A stretch of 64,000 nt of DNA, from contig CP016093.1 of NCBI GenBank assembly GCA_001664005.1, positions 3,959,031-4,023,030 of the forward strand, read 5' to 3'. The notes beneath the pieces are model-generated. The model worked only from the letters and a program-made list of their open reading frames with translations. It was not told the DNA's origin and searched no databases. This document shows positions 52,855 to 61,690 of this stretch, in pieces. This stretch comes from Rhizobiales bacterium NRL2. GTDB taxonomy: Bacteria; Pseudomonadota; Alphaproteobacteria; Minwuiales; Minwuiaceae. Within the stretch, counting starts at the first letter, position 1; each line of letters starts with the position of its first letter. The position numbers and the translations under genes are program-made.

Positions 52855-53058
52855 GTGGATATTCGCTCACGTCTCGGTCACAACATCAGGCGCATTCGAC
52901 GGGCCCAGGGCTGGTCGCAGGAGCAGTTCGCCTTCGAGGCCGGTATCCACCGCACCTACATCAGCGACATCGAGCGCGGCGCCCGCAACCCCACGATCAC
53001 GGTCGTCGAGAAGCTGGCGACGGCCCTGGGCGTCAAGGCCGGGGAGCTGCTGGACTGA
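52855..53058 (+). CDS. Small XRE family regulator, controller-protein-like
   Basis: A 67-residue protein starting with GTG. Nearly the whole length is one XRE helix-turn-helix domain (RRAQGWSQEQFAFEAGIHRT, YISDIERGARNPTITVVEKL), the size and layout of C (controller) proteins of restriction-modification systems. It is divergent from the nuclease-like gene with 121 bp between them, and the operator-like repeats lie in that gap. It probably times expression of the nuclease. Confidence 0.85.
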   Translation: MDIRSRLGHNIRRIRRAQGWSQEQFAFEAGIHRTYISDIERGARNPTITVVEKLATALGVKAGELLD

Positions 53059-53206
53059 ACGGCGCAATGGGCCGAAGGCGAGGCTGCCGCGGCCCGGGCC
53101 GTCAGCACGGGCTCGTGCAGCCACCGCCGGCCCGTGAGGGGGACTGGACTTCACCGCCACGGCAAGCGTCCATGGGCGCCGGGATCACCGGCCCGGGAGC
53201 TGCGCC

Positions 53207-53431
53207 ATGGACGCCGACCGCCTCGACCTTGTCCGCCACCTTTTCGCCCTGGCGACGGAGATCGCCGAGGATGCCCATGACGTCGCCGTGGACGGCCAGA
53301 ACGGGTCGGCAGCCGGGGCGGCCGAGTTACGCCGCGCCGCCGAGCGGCTGCAGGCCGAGGCCGGCAACCTGGGTGATCTGGCGCGCGCCATCGCGGTGAT
53401 CACCGACCGGGAGCGGAATGGCGGCGGCTAG
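53207..53431 (+). CDS. Small hypothetical protein
   Basis: A 74-residue, alanine-rich helical protein with ATG at 53207 preceded by GGGAG. The helix pattern (LVRHLFALATEIAEDAHDVA and LRRAAERLQAEAGNLGDLAR) suggests a coiled coil. No motif is recognised. It is 148 bp after the XRE gene and the last plausible gene of the island. Confidence 0.45.
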   Translation: MDADRLDLVRHLFALATEIAEDAHDVAVDGQNGSAAGAAELRRAAERLQAEAGNLGDLARAIAVITDRERNGGG

Positions 53432-53510
53432 CGCCCTGAGGTGGCACGAATGAACCACATTCCGTCCGAACCGAACAAATCTGACCAACGCCGCGCCTAT
53501 CTCATACGGG

Positions 53511-55031
53511 TCAAGTCTCGAAGTCGAAGAACTGGCCTGCGCTGACACGCACGCGATTTCCGCACACACCAGAGGCCTCTATACGCTCAATCGCAAGAGG
53601 GTCGGCGCTCTCCGCGACCACACCTTTGCCGTCCGGCGCTGTAGCGATAACTACTGCCTTGTCCGGCTTGCCCTTGGTATAAAGAACCGTCTCGCCGTCT
53701 ACGCGCGCCTCGCCTTCGTACTCCATGGTGACCGCACGCGTGCGAGACTCCCGCTTCACGGCCTCAGTCACATCTGCCCAGTAGAAACCTTCAGCCGGGC
53801 GATCGCTCCAAATTCCGAATGCCTGCTTCGTAAGGACGCCCGAGGCGTTGGAGATGAGCCCGAGACGGGGCGCTTGCCGACCTGCTCCACCGCCAGAGGG
53901 GACGCGCTGCGAGGCTTGAAGAAGATCGGCCATGCGGCACACCGCCTGCAGTGTGTAATTATTGTAGGGTCCGCCGGCGAAGCTCATTCCACCCGTAACG
54001 GTAAGCGGTCTTCCCACGGGAACGCCTAGTTCCGACCCATAGAGTTCGACGGCGGCGGGAAATGCGCTGTAGAGATCAAACAGGTCAATGTCCTCGATAT
54101 TGAGGCCCGCACCAGACACCGCCTCTCTTCCCGCGATGGCTGCGCCCGGGACTCGCCACAGCTCAGTGCGCGTCGACGCCTGAGCCATGTAGTTGGATTC
54201 CGTACTGGAGATTGGATAGATCCAACTGCTTTCGGGAATGCCGAGCTCGCGCGCCCTGGCGATGGAACAGAAAATCAGCGCACCAGCCTGATCGACGCTC
54301 CAGCTCGAGCACATGCGCCGCGTATATGGAAACGCCTGCATCGGATTCCGTTCAGAGGGAATCTCTACCTCCTCAGGCATGTAGGTCTGCCGGTTCCAGG
54401 CGTCAGGATTCGCGGCGGCGACCTCGCTGAAGCCGCTCCACAGCTCGGCTATAGCGTGCCGATGCTCGGCGACCGAGCGGCCAAGTTGAGCCCGAAAGGC
54501 GCTGTGCGCCATACAGTAGATGCCAATCGGCATCTGCAGGCCCACACGGAGTTCCGCCGGATGGCGCAGTTCCTGTTCTGGCGACCAGACGGCGCCCGGC
54601 TCATCGCGCTGCTGGCGGTCTTCAATCTCGACGTCGGCGATGCGCGCGCGCAGCAGCCGATAGCCGGCCTCGCCGCCGACGACAAGCGCTGTCCCCAGTT
54701 CGCCGTCGCGGATTCTGCGGCAGGCATCACCGATCAGAGTCTGCTGCAGGACACCGACCGTCGACAGCACGGTGCGTGCATGCGGTGCGCCAACCGCGCG
54801 TCCGATCTCGCCGCCGGGGTTCGCATACGACCAGCGGCCCCTAGGCGTGTAGATGCACTCAATCGTCGCCAGCACCCGTTCGCTGGCGGCGCGGCGCGCG
54901 GCGGCGCGTGTCGCGTCAATCATGAGGTCAATCGGCTCGCGCGCAGTCGTTGCGTCGTCCTCACGCTGGCTGACGGCAGCCCAGCCCACTAGGACCGGGG
55001 TGGCGGGATCAAGGGATTGCGTTTCGGTCAT
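53511..55031 (-). CDS. Thiolase-like acetyl-CoA acetyltransferase family protein with C-terminal OB-type domain
   Basis: A 506-residue thiolase-fold protein. N-half: DPATPVLVGWAAVSQRED, then VLSTVGVLQQTLIGDACRRI where true thiolases carry the nucleophilic cysteine; here no cysteine is in place. The second half has DIDLFDLYSAFPAAVEL and GGMSFAGGPYNNYTLQAV. The last 80 residues form the extra beta domain typical of this subgroup (YEGEARVDGETVLYTKGKPD). Function is probably C-C bond cleavage or CoA-ester handling other than classical thiolysis. Codon use is less GC-biased than in the core genes. Divergent from the PRISE-like genes. Confidence 0.8.
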   Translation of the reverse strand: MTETQSLDPATPVLVGWAAVSQREDDATTAREPIDLMIDATRAAARRAASERVLATIECIYTPRGRWSYANPGGEIGRAVGAPHARTVLSTVGVLQQTLIGDACRRIRDGELGTALVVGGEAGYRLLRARIADVEIEDRQQRDEPGAVWSPEQELRHPAELRVGLQMPIGIYCMAHSAFRAQLGRSVAEHRHAIAELWSGFSEVAAANPDAWNRQTYMPEEVEIPSERNPMQAFPYTRRMCSSWSVDQAGALIFCSIARARELGIPESSWIYPISSTESNYMAQASTRTELWRVPGAAIAGREAVSGAGLNIEDIDLFDLYSAFPAAVELYGSELGVPVGRPLTVTGGMSFAGGPYNNYTLQAVCRMADLLQASQRVPSGGGAGRQAPRLGLISNASGVLTKQAFGIWSDRPAEGFYWADVTEAVKRESRTRAVTMEYEGEARVDGETVLYTKGKPDKAVVIATAPDGKGVVAESADPLAIERIEASGVCGNRVRVSAGQFFDFET

Positions 55032-55160
55032 GGGCTCACGACTCCGTCAGGCTGGTGAAATCGGGCTCGGGCCGCGGGGGGCATGCTAGACACGCCCCGC
55101 CCGCCGATGCGAGGTTGCGATGGCCGGCCAGGAAGGGCCGGCGCCTACGGCGAGGGCGAC

Positions 55161-56261
55161 ATGGCGCGGCGCAAGATTCTGATAGCAGGAGCATCCGGGC
55201 TGGTGGGCTATGCGGCCATCAAGCATTTCACGGCCCGGCCCGACGCGGAGGTGATCGTTGTCTCGCGGCGACAACCGCCCGAACTGCACGGCGCACGCTT
55301 CATCGCCCTTGACCTGTTCGACGCCGGGAGTTGCGCCACCACCGCGGCCGATTTGGCCGACGTCACCCACGTTGTCTATGCCGCCGTCTACGAGAAGCCA
55401 GGGCTGCTCGACGGCTGGCGGGAGCGGGACCACATCGAGACCAACGCGCGCATGCTGCGCAATCTGATGGAACCGCTGTTGGCGCGTAACAATGCACTGC
55501 GTCACGTCGTGCTGCTGCAGGGAACGAAAGCCTACGGGGCACATGTCCGACGCTTCCCGATCCCAGCCCGAGAGGGACGCACGGAGGCGCGCGACATCGA
55601 CAACTTCTACTGGCTCCAGGAGGACTACATCCGCGAGCGCCAGGAGGGGCAGCCCTGGTCTTGGACAATTTTCCGGCCGCAGGTGATCTTCGGCGAGTCG
55701 ATCGGCAGCGCCATGAACGGAATCGCGGCCATCGGTGTCTACGCGGCACTGCTCCGCGAGGCCGACCAACCGCTCCGCTTTCCGGGCGGCCCGCCGATAG
55801 TGCTTGAGGCCACCGACTCCGGCCTGCTGGCACGGGCGATCGACTGGGCGGGCGAGAACGCGGAGGCGGCAAACGAGGTCTTCAACATCACCAATGGCGA
55901 CGTCTTCGTCTGGGAGAATTTGTGGCCGGCAATCGCCGAGACCCTCGGCATGGAGGTGGGCGAACCGCGGCGAACCTCGCTGGCAGAGACGGTGCCGCCT
56001 CAAGCCGGAACATGGGATCGGATTCGACGGAAATACGATCTGCAAGCGCCTCCGCTCAACGAATTCATCGGTGAGTCGCTGTATTTCGCGGACAGCAATC
56101 TGGGTTACTACCTCAAGCGAGGCGGCCACGCACCGCTGGTGTCGACAGTCAAACTTCGCCAAGCCGGCTTCCATGAGGCCATGCACACCGAGGAGATGAT
56201 GTGTGGCTGGTTCCGCACCTTCCAGAAACACCGGCTGCTGCCGCCAGCCACAGACAACTAG
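55161..56261 (+). CDS. PRISE-like SDR (enone reductase), first copy
   Basis: A 366-residue atypical SDR with ATG at 55161. The nucleotide motif is GASGLVG (10-16). Two features point to the progesterone 5-beta-reductase / iridoid synthase-like group: the lysine motif LLQGTKAYG and the catalytic tyrosine motif NFYWLQED at 148-155 (plant form NFYYxxED), followed by WSWTIFRP. These enzymes reduce the C=C of enones with NADPH. The start gives the family N-terminus. A close paralogue follows 21 bp downstream. Substrate unknown; the neighbours suggest a CoA-dependent catabolic pathway. Confidence 0.82.
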   Translation: MARRKILIAGASGLVGYAAIKHFTARPDAEVIVVSRRQPPELHGARFIALDLFDAGSCATTAADLADVTHVVYAAVYEKPGLLDGWRERDHIETNARMLRNLMEPLLARNNALRHVVLLQGTKAYGAHVRRFPIPAREGRTEARDIDNFYWLQEDYIRERQEGQPWSWTIFRPQVIFGESIGSAMNGIAAIGVYAALLREADQPLRFPGGPPIVLEATDSGLLARAIDWAGENAEAANEVFNITNGDVFVWENLWPAIAETLGMEVGEPRRTSLAETVPPQAGTWDRIRRKYDLQAPPLNEFIGESLYFADSNLGYYLKRGGHAPLVSTVKLRQAGFHEAMHTEEMMCGWFRTFQKHRLLPPATDN

Positions 56262-56282
56262 AGCTCCGACGAGGACTCCGCC

Positions 56283-57380
56283 ATGGCACGCCGACATGTT
56301 CTGATCGCGGGCGCCTCCGGGCTGGTCGGCTACGCGGCACTCAAGCATTTCACCGCCCAGCCGGAAACGGACGTCACTGTCATCTCGCGTCGGTCGCCGC
56401 CGGCCATCAACGGGGCTCGCTTCGTGTCGATTGACTTGTCCGACCCCGCGCGATGCGCCGAGGCCGCTGCCGCGCTGGCTGATGTCACCCACGTCGTCTA
56501 CGCCGCCGTGTACGAAAAGCCGGGCCTCGTCGCCGGTCGCCTCGAGCGCGACCACACCGAGACTAACGGGCAGATGCTCGTCAACCTGATGGAGCCGCTG
56601 CTCCGCGCCGCCCGGCACCTTCGGCACGTGACCCTGCTGCAGGGCACAAAGGCCTACGGCATCCACGTGCGGCGCTTCCCCGTGCCAGCGCGGGAGGGAC
56701 GTTCGGAAGCGCACGACCAGCACAGCTTCTACTGGGTGCAGGAGGACTACCTGCGCGAGCGCCAGCAGGGTCAGCCCTGGTCGTGGACGATCTTTCGCCC
56801 GCAGCTCATCTTCGGCGAGTCTGTTGGCAGCGCCATGAACCTGATTGCCGCCCTCGGTGTATATGCCGCGCTGGCGCGCGAATCCGGCCAGCTGTTCAGT
56901 TACCCGGGCGGTGCGACCGCCGTATGGGAGGCGACGGATTCCGGCTTGCTGGCGCGAGCCATCGACTGGGCCGGCGAGAGTGACGCGGCGGCGAACGAGG
57001 TCTTCAACATCACCAACGGCGACGTCTTCGTCTGGGAGAACCTCTGGCCGGCGATCGCCGAGAGCCTCGGCACGGGGATAGGCGAGCCGCGGCGCACGTC
57101 GCTTGCGAAGACAATACCGCCGCAGGCTGCGGCTTGGGACCGGATCCGGGCGCGCCACGACCTGAAAGCGCCAGCCCTGGCGGACTTCGTCGGTCAGTCG
57201 CTCCATTTCGCCGACTACATCCTGGGCTACGATCGCGACGAAGATGGTTTTACACCGCTCGTCTCCACGGTGAAGATCCGCCAGGCCGGATTCCACGAGG
57301 CGATGGACACCGAGGCGATGATGTGTGGCTGGTTCCGGACCTTCCAGATGCATGGCCTCTTGCCGCCGCCGGGCGGCTGA
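56283..57380 (+). CDS. PRISE-like SDR (enone reductase), second copy
   Basis: A 365-residue paralogue of the preceding gene, similar along the whole length. It has the same nucleotide motif (GASGLVG), LLQGTKAYG, and the tyrosine motif as SFYWVQED, with the first asparagine changed to serine. The C-terminal blocks EVFNITNGDVFVWENLWPAI and MMCGWFRTFQ are shared by both copies. The tandem pair probably acts on related substrates or on two steps. It ends 13 bp before the convergent DUF35 gene. Confidence 0.82.
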   Translation: MARRHVLIAGASGLVGYAALKHFTAQPETDVTVISRRSPPAINGARFVSIDLSDPARCAEAAAALADVTHVVYAAVYEKPGLVAGRLERDHTETNGQMLVNLMEPLLRAARHLRHVTLLQGTKAYGIHVRRFPVPAREGRSEAHDQHSFYWVQEDYLRERQQGQPWSWTIFRPQLIFGESVGSAMNLIAALGVYAALARESGQLFSYPGGATAVWEATDSGLLARAIDWAGESDAAANEVFNITNGDVFVWENLWPAIAESLGTGIGEPRRTSLAKTIPPQAAAWDRIRARHDLKAPALADFVGQSLHFADYILGYDRDEDGFTPLVSTVKIRQAGFHEAMDTEAMMCGWFRTFQMHGLLPPPGG

Positions 57381-57393
57381 CCTCCCGAAACGC

Positions 57394-57810
57394 CTAGACC
57401 GCCGGGGCGTAGGCGGCCACGTAGTAGCCGTCCGCTCGCACCGGCTGGAGTCGGACGCGAATTCCGATCTGTGGCTCGCCCCCGTCCGCGTCGACGAACA
57501 GGCTTGGAATGCGCACGCCCGGCGCATCTTCTGGCTCGACCAGCATCACTGTGTAGGGCAGATCTGACGGGTCGCCGTCGGGCAGAAAGCTGTGGTAGAC
57601 GGTAGTGAAGCTGTAAACGCGCCCGAAATCGGAGGCGCGCCGCCACTCCACCTCCGCACCCGGATGGCATGGCGCCACCGGCTTCGGATACCAGATACGG
57701 GCGCCACAGGCACCGCAGGTCGGCAAGTGCAGTTCACCGCGCGAAAGGCATTCGTAAAAATACTCACCGCCCTCACTGATATAGCGGGGCGCCTGGTGGG
57801 GAACGCCCAT
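57394..57810 (-). CDS. DUF35 OB-fold protein with zinc ribbon
   Basis: A 138-residue protein with ATG at 57810. The rubredoxin-like ribbon is mostly kept: LPTCGACGARIWYPKPVAPC shows three of the usual four cysteines. The OB fold follows (WRRASDFGRVYSFTTVYHSF and the ending strand GIRVRLQPVRADG). It directly follows the thiolase-like gene (1-bp gap), so the two form a complex by analogy with ChsH2-Ltp2. It is the second such pair in the window. Confidence 0.85.
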   Translation of the reverse strand: MGVPHQAPRYISEGGEYFYECLSRGELHLPTCGACGARIWYPKPVAPCHPGAEVEWRRASDFGRVYSFTTVYHSFLPDGDPSDLPYTVMLVEPEDAPGVRIPSLFVDADGGEPQIGIRVRLQPVRADGYYVAAYAPAV

Positions 57811-57811
57811 C

Positions 57812-58960
57812 TCAATGGTCCTTCCGCAGGATTGCGACGGCATGTGCGCCGGCGCCGTAGCCCGAGACGATGCCCATGTCAGCGCCCGGCACCTGGCCCT
57901 CACCACGAACGCCGCGAAGCTGACGTACCGCCTCGACCATCAACACACCACCGGGGACGTAGGCGTGCGCCATGTGACCGCCACTGGTGTTGATCGGGAT
58001 GCGGCCGCCGGGCGCGGTGGCCCCGGAATCGAAGAGCCGGGCCCCCTCTCCGCGCTCGGTCAGGCCGATGCGCTCAGCCTGGTTGATGCAGGCAATCGAG
58101 AAGCAGTCGTATATCTGGGCAAACTTCATGTCCTTCGGTGCCGCGTCAGCCATGCCATAAGCACGCTCCACCGCCTGCTTGGTCGGGAAGTCGAGCAGGT
58201 CCTCGGACTGACTCAGCACGGCCGACATCGGCTTTCTGTGGAAGCCCATGCCAATCCCGGCGGCGACCACCGGCGGCTGCGGCAGGTCGCGGGCACGTTC
58301 GACACTCGTGACGATGTACGCGCAGGCGCCATCCGTAATCAGGCAACAATCCGCGGCGCGCAGCGGCGTTGCAATCATCTGGCTCTGGAGATAGCCCTCG
58401 AAGTCGAGGGGCTTTTTCTTCTGTGCCTTATCGTTAAGCAATGCCCATTGGCGGCTGGAGCGCGCGACAGCGCTCAGCTCACGCTCGGTCATTCCATGTT
58501 CGTGGACGTAGCGCTGCGCCATGGCAGCGAAGTACACGGCCTGACCGTAGTAGCCGACCGGCATCTCGTAGTCGGCCTTGTCGGGGTCATGCTTGTGGAA
58601 TTCGTAGGGGCCACCCGGCCGCGACGACTTCATCGAAGACGGCACAAGGACGGTTGTCGCCAGCCCCGCCTCGATAGCGAGCTGGGCCAGCAGGAGTCCG
58701 CCCACGGCCGACGCGCCAGCGGCGGCCTCATTGCGCGACATGAAGCCAATATTTTCGACGCCGAGCGCCTCGGCAACCTCGTCGATAGTCAGATTGTAGA
58801 CGCCGACCAGCCCGTCGATGTCGCGCGGCGTCAGTCCAGCGTCGGCGAGCGCGTTGTGCGCGGCCTCGACGACCATCTCCAGCGGCGACTTCGGGCTGGC
58901 CCGCATGAAGGGTGTCTCACCGACCCCGACGATCGCTACCTTGCCGCTCTGCATATTCAT
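57812..58960 (-). CDS. Thiolase-superfamily protein (Ltp2-like), non-canonical
   Basis: A 382-residue thiolase-fold protein with ATG at 58960; the open frame upstream to 59065 crosses the palindrome and is rejected. The first half has ALADAGLTPRDIDGLVGVYN. At the nucleophile position the sequence reads NEAAAGASAVGGLLLAQLAI, without cysteine. The second half has QIYDCFSIACINQAERIGLT and INTSGGHMAHAYVPGG. It pairs with the DUF35 gene just downstream. The missing cysteine favours an aldolase or other lyase rather than a thiolase. Confidence 0.83.
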   Translation of the reverse strand: MNMQSGKVAIVGVGETPFMRASPKSPLEMVVEAAHNALADAGLTPRDIDGLVGVYNLTIDEVAEALGVENIGFMSRNEAAAGASAVGGLLLAQLAIEAGLATTVLVPSSMKSSRPGGPYEFHKHDPDKADYEMPVGYYGQAVYFAAMAQRYVHEHGMTERELSAVARSSRQWALLNDKAQKKKPLDFEGYLQSQMIATPLRAADCCLITDGACAYIVTSVERARDLPQPPVVAAGIGMGFHRKPMSAVLSQSEDLLDFPTKQAVERAYGMADAAPKDMKFAQIYDCFSIACINQAERIGLTERGEGARLFDSGATAPGGRIPINTSGGHMAHAYVPGGVLMVEAVRQLRGVRGEGQVPGADMGIVSGYGAGAHAVAILRKDH

Positions 58961-59025
58961 GGGGCCGCCTCCTCCGCCTGCGTTCGGGCGGCCGACGGGC
59001 CGCCATTCGTGCACAAGGCTTTGTT

Positions 59026-59050
59026 GCATTATCGATAATCGATAGAATGC
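59026..59050. promoter_or_regulatory. Palindromic operator candidate in divergent promoter
   Basis: Overlapping inverted repeats: ATTATCGATAAT (59028-59039), TATCG-N5-CGATA (59030-59044) and outer GCATT/AATGC. The element lies between the divergent thiolase-like and acyl-CoA synthetase genes and is AT-rich. The GntR/FCD regulator at 61691-62392 is a plausible binder. Confidence 0.55.
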
Positions 59051-59107
59051 GGCGTACGGTAGCACGGGTCAAGGACGGGCCCAATCCCGCGTGGGCTGGA
59101 GTACCGG

Positions 59108-60715
59108 ATGCGGGAACGGGCGATCGGGGAGGACTTCGAAATGTGGATCGAGCGCGAGCCGGTCACGGTCTGCACCTATACGGACGCCAATGCGCTGGCG
59201 ATGCACAATGCAACGGCGGTGCAGTCGCTCGACGAGCGTGTCACGTGGAACGAACTGCACACGCGCACGAACGCGCTCGCACGACATCTGCAGGAAGCCG
59301 GCATGCGGCGCGGCGACCGGCTGGCGCTGCTGGTCGACAGCGGCGTTCCATTCGTCGAGCTTGTACTCGCGGCCCTCAAGGCCGCGATCAGCGTTGTCCC
59401 GTTGTCGCCGATGCAGACACGCGACGTGCTGGCGCGCCTGATCAACGACGCCGAGGTACGCGCCATCGCCGCCAGCCCGACGCACCTCGAGACCGCCCGG
59501 GAACTCGCTGCGTCCCGCGGCATCGGCAGGCCCCTGACACTGGTTGATCGCGGCGAGGCCGAGGGCTTTCATTCGCTGGAGTCGATACTCCGCTGCGGCG
59601 ACGCGAGCGACCTGATGACATGGCCGGCGCCGGAGGACGAGTTCAACGTCATCTACTCGTCGGGCACCACGGGGCTGCCCAAGGGCATCGTGCATACCCA
59701 CGAGTCGCGGCTGTTCAATGCGCTGGGCTGGGGCTACCGCTACCAGATCACGCGCGGCTCAACGATGCTCCTCACAACACCGCCGGCTACCAACGCGACC
59801 TGGGTCAACCTGATCCCGACGCTGCTCGCCGGCGGGCGTCTCGTGCTGCTGCCCAAGTTCGACGCCAACCACACCCTCGAAACCATGGAGGCGGAGGGAG
59901 TCACCCACACGCTGCTTGTTCCGACGCAGGTCAAGGCGCTGATGGACGTCCCGGATCTCGAGCGCTTCGATCTCTCCAAGCTCAGCTGCGTTGTCGTCGG
60001 CGGCTCGAAGTTCTCACGCGCGTTAAAAGAGCAGGCGTCGCAACGGCTGCCCGACCGACTGCACGAGATGTACGGAACCACTGAATGCGGCAGCACCGTA
60101 CAGTACCCGAACGAGCTGCCCGAGAAGATTGAATCAGTCGGCCGTCCGATTTTCGGCGCGGAGTTCCGTGTCATTGATGACGACGGCCACGAGCTGCCGC
60201 AGAGTGAGCGCGGCGAGCTGGTGGTGCGGGGCACGACGATGATGAAGGGCTACCTCAACCGTCCCGAAGCGAACGCCGATATCATCTGGCGCGACCATCG
60301 TGGACGGATCTTCATCCGCACCGGCGACGTTGGCCGCCTCGACGCCGACGGTTGCGTCTACGTCCTCGACCGCAAGCGGGACATGATCGTCACCGGCGGT
60401 TTCAACGTCTTCGCCTCAGATCTCGAGGACGTTCTGCGAGAGCACAGGTCGGTCGACGACGTGGCCGTGGTGGCAGCGCCGCACGCGAAGTGGGGCGAAA
60501 CACCAGTCGCCCTGGTCATCCCGGCCCCCGGCATCGTTCTGGACGCGGAGGATCTGCGTGCCTGGGCCAATGCCCAGCTCGGGAAGTACCAGAGGCTCGG
60601 CGCTGTCGTTGTCCGGCGCACTCCGTTCCCGCGCAATCATCTGGAGAAGGTGCTCAAGCGCCAACTGCAGAGCGAGTATGCGGACGAGTTCAGCCGCCTT
60701 TTCCCTGGCAGCTGA
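59108..60715 (+). CDS. Acyl-CoA synthetase (AMP-forming)
   Basis: A 535-residue class I adenylate-forming enzyme. The P-loop is VIYSSGTTGLPKGIVHTHES, the A4/A5 region has MYGTTECGSTVQ, the hinge area is RIFIRTGDVGRLDADG, and the C-terminal catalytic lysine is in FPRNHLEKVLKRQL. It activates a carboxylic acid to its CoA ester using ATP. Residues after GTT differ from housekeeping fatty-acyl ligases, so the acid may be cyclic or branched. First gene of a plus-strand pair with the lactonase. Confidence 0.9.
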   Translation: MRERAIGEDFEMWIEREPVTVCTYTDANALAMHNATAVQSLDERVTWNELHTRTNALARHLQEAGMRRGDRLALLVDSGVPFVELVLAALKAAISVVPLSPMQTRDVLARLINDAEVRAIAASPTHLETARELAASRGIGRPLTLVDRGEAEGFHSLESILRCGDASDLMTWPAPEDEFNVIYSSGTTGLPKGIVHTHESRLFNALGWGYRYQITRGSTMLLTTPPATNATWVNLIPTLLAGGRLVLLPKFDANHTLETMEAEGVTHTLLVPTQVKALMDVPDLERFDLSKLSCVVVGGSKFSRALKEQASQRLPDRLHEMYGTTECGSTVQYPNELPEKIESVGRPIFGAEFRVIDDDGHELPQSERGELVVRGTTMMKGYLNRPEANADIIWRDHRGRIFIRTGDVGRLDADGCVYVLDRKRDMIVTGGFNVFASDLEDVLREHRSVDDVAVVAAPHAKWGETPVALVIPAPGIVLDAEDLRAWANAQLGKYQRLGAVVVRRTPFPRNHLEKVLKRQLQSEYADEFSRLFPGS

Positions 60716-60746
60716 GGGCAGCCATCCACCCACAGGAGGTCAGACC

Positions 60747-61673
60747 ATGCTACCGCCACCACCCGATATCGAGACCAGAGTCTTTGCCCGGGTCCCCGAG
60801 GAGTTGCAGGCCGAGGAGCGGCCGTCTCGCTGGCTCGATCAGTTGGGCCGGGTGTTGGGACGTACCGCACGCATGGGTTCGTTCCTTGAAGGCCCCTCCT
60901 TCGACCGCGATGGCAATCTTTATCTCGTCGATCTTGCCCACGGGCGCATTTTCCGCGTCTCACCCGACGCGGAGTGGAGCGTGGTCGCCGATTATGACGG
61001 CCAGCCCAACGGCCTGAAGATCCACCGTGATGGCCGCATCATCGTCACAGACCAGCAGAACGGACTGGTCGAGATCGATCCCGTCAACGGCAAGGTGACA
61101 CCGTTTCTGCCAGCCGATCTGATCCACGGCTACAAAGGCGTCAATGATCTGTTCTTCGCCGAGAACGGCGACTGCTATTTCACCGATCAGGGTCAGATGA
61201 CAGGCTTGCAGGACTGGGCCGGACGAGTGATGCGCTATACGCCTGCGGGTCGTCTCGAGGTCGTCCTGGACAAAGTGCCAAGCCCCAATGGACTGGTGAT
61301 GAATCTCGCCGAGACAACACTGCATGTCGCAGTCACGCAGATGAATGCCGTCTGGCGGGTGCCCTTCCTGGACGGCAAGGCCGTCAAGGTCGGTGTGTTC
61401 ACCTACCTGATGGCTGGTATCGGGCCGGACGGGCTGGCTCTCGACATCGAAGATAACCTTGCCATTGCTCATCCGGGCAACGGCCAGGTCTGGCTGTTCG
61501 ACCCTCACGCCGTACCTATCGCACGCCTGGTTTCATGCGCAGGCAAACTGCCTACCAACGTCGCCTATGGCGGCCCTGACAACAAACAGCTTTTCATCAC
61601 CGAATCGGAGACTGGGACCGTGCTGGTCGCCGACCTGCCGGTACCCGGCAAGCCAATGTACTCGCACATGTAG
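60747..61673 (+). CDS. SMP-30/gluconolactonase family lactonase
   Basis: A 308-residue six-bladed beta-propeller. Metal-binding positions are recognisable: the glutamate in FLEGPSFDRDGNLYLVDL, the asparagine and aspartate of GVNDLFFAENGDCYFTDQ, and the aspartate in GIGPDGLALDIEDNLAIAH. The start at 60747 follows CAGGAGG. These enzymes hydrolyse lactones in a divalent-metal-dependent way. Its place 31 bp after the acyl-CoA synthetase gene suggests that a lactone intermediate is opened in the same pathway. Substrate unknown. Confidence 0.87.
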   Translation: MLPPPPDIETRVFARVPEELQAEERPSRWLDQLGRVLGRTARMGSFLEGPSFDRDGNLYLVDLAHGRIFRVSPDAEWSVVADYDGQPNGLKIHRDGRIIVTDQQNGLVEIDPVNGKVTPFLPADLIHGYKGVNDLFFAENGDCYFTDQGQMTGLQDWAGRVMRYTPAGRLEVVLDKVPSPNGLVMNLAETTLHVAVTQMNAVWRVPFLDGKAVKVGVFTYLMAGIGPDGLALDIEDNLAIAHPGNGQVWLFDPHAVPIARLVSCAGKLPTNVAYGGPDNKQLFITESETGTVLVADLPVPGKPMYSHM

Positions 61674-61690
61674 GCGGTCTCTCAACTCCC

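Larger units (their letters stand above)
43584..53431. mobile_element. Accessory island, possibly a decayed phage-derived or satellite element
   Basis: Bounded on the left by the repeat cluster and the tRNA-like fragment. Contents are unlike the surrounding metabolic genes: unknown genes around a frameshifted RecD2-like helicase, a ParB-domain DNA methyltransferase, a DUF5681 protein, a terminase large subunit, a restriction-endonuclease-like gene and an XRE regulator. No integrase, portal, capsid or tail genes are seen. The right limit is only estimated, before the catabolic cluster; I found no matching terminal repeat. Confidence 0.5.

Noticed and set aside
43584-53431. Intact prophage
   Set aside because: A terminase and methyltransferase are present, but no integrase, portal, capsid, tail or lysis genes are found.
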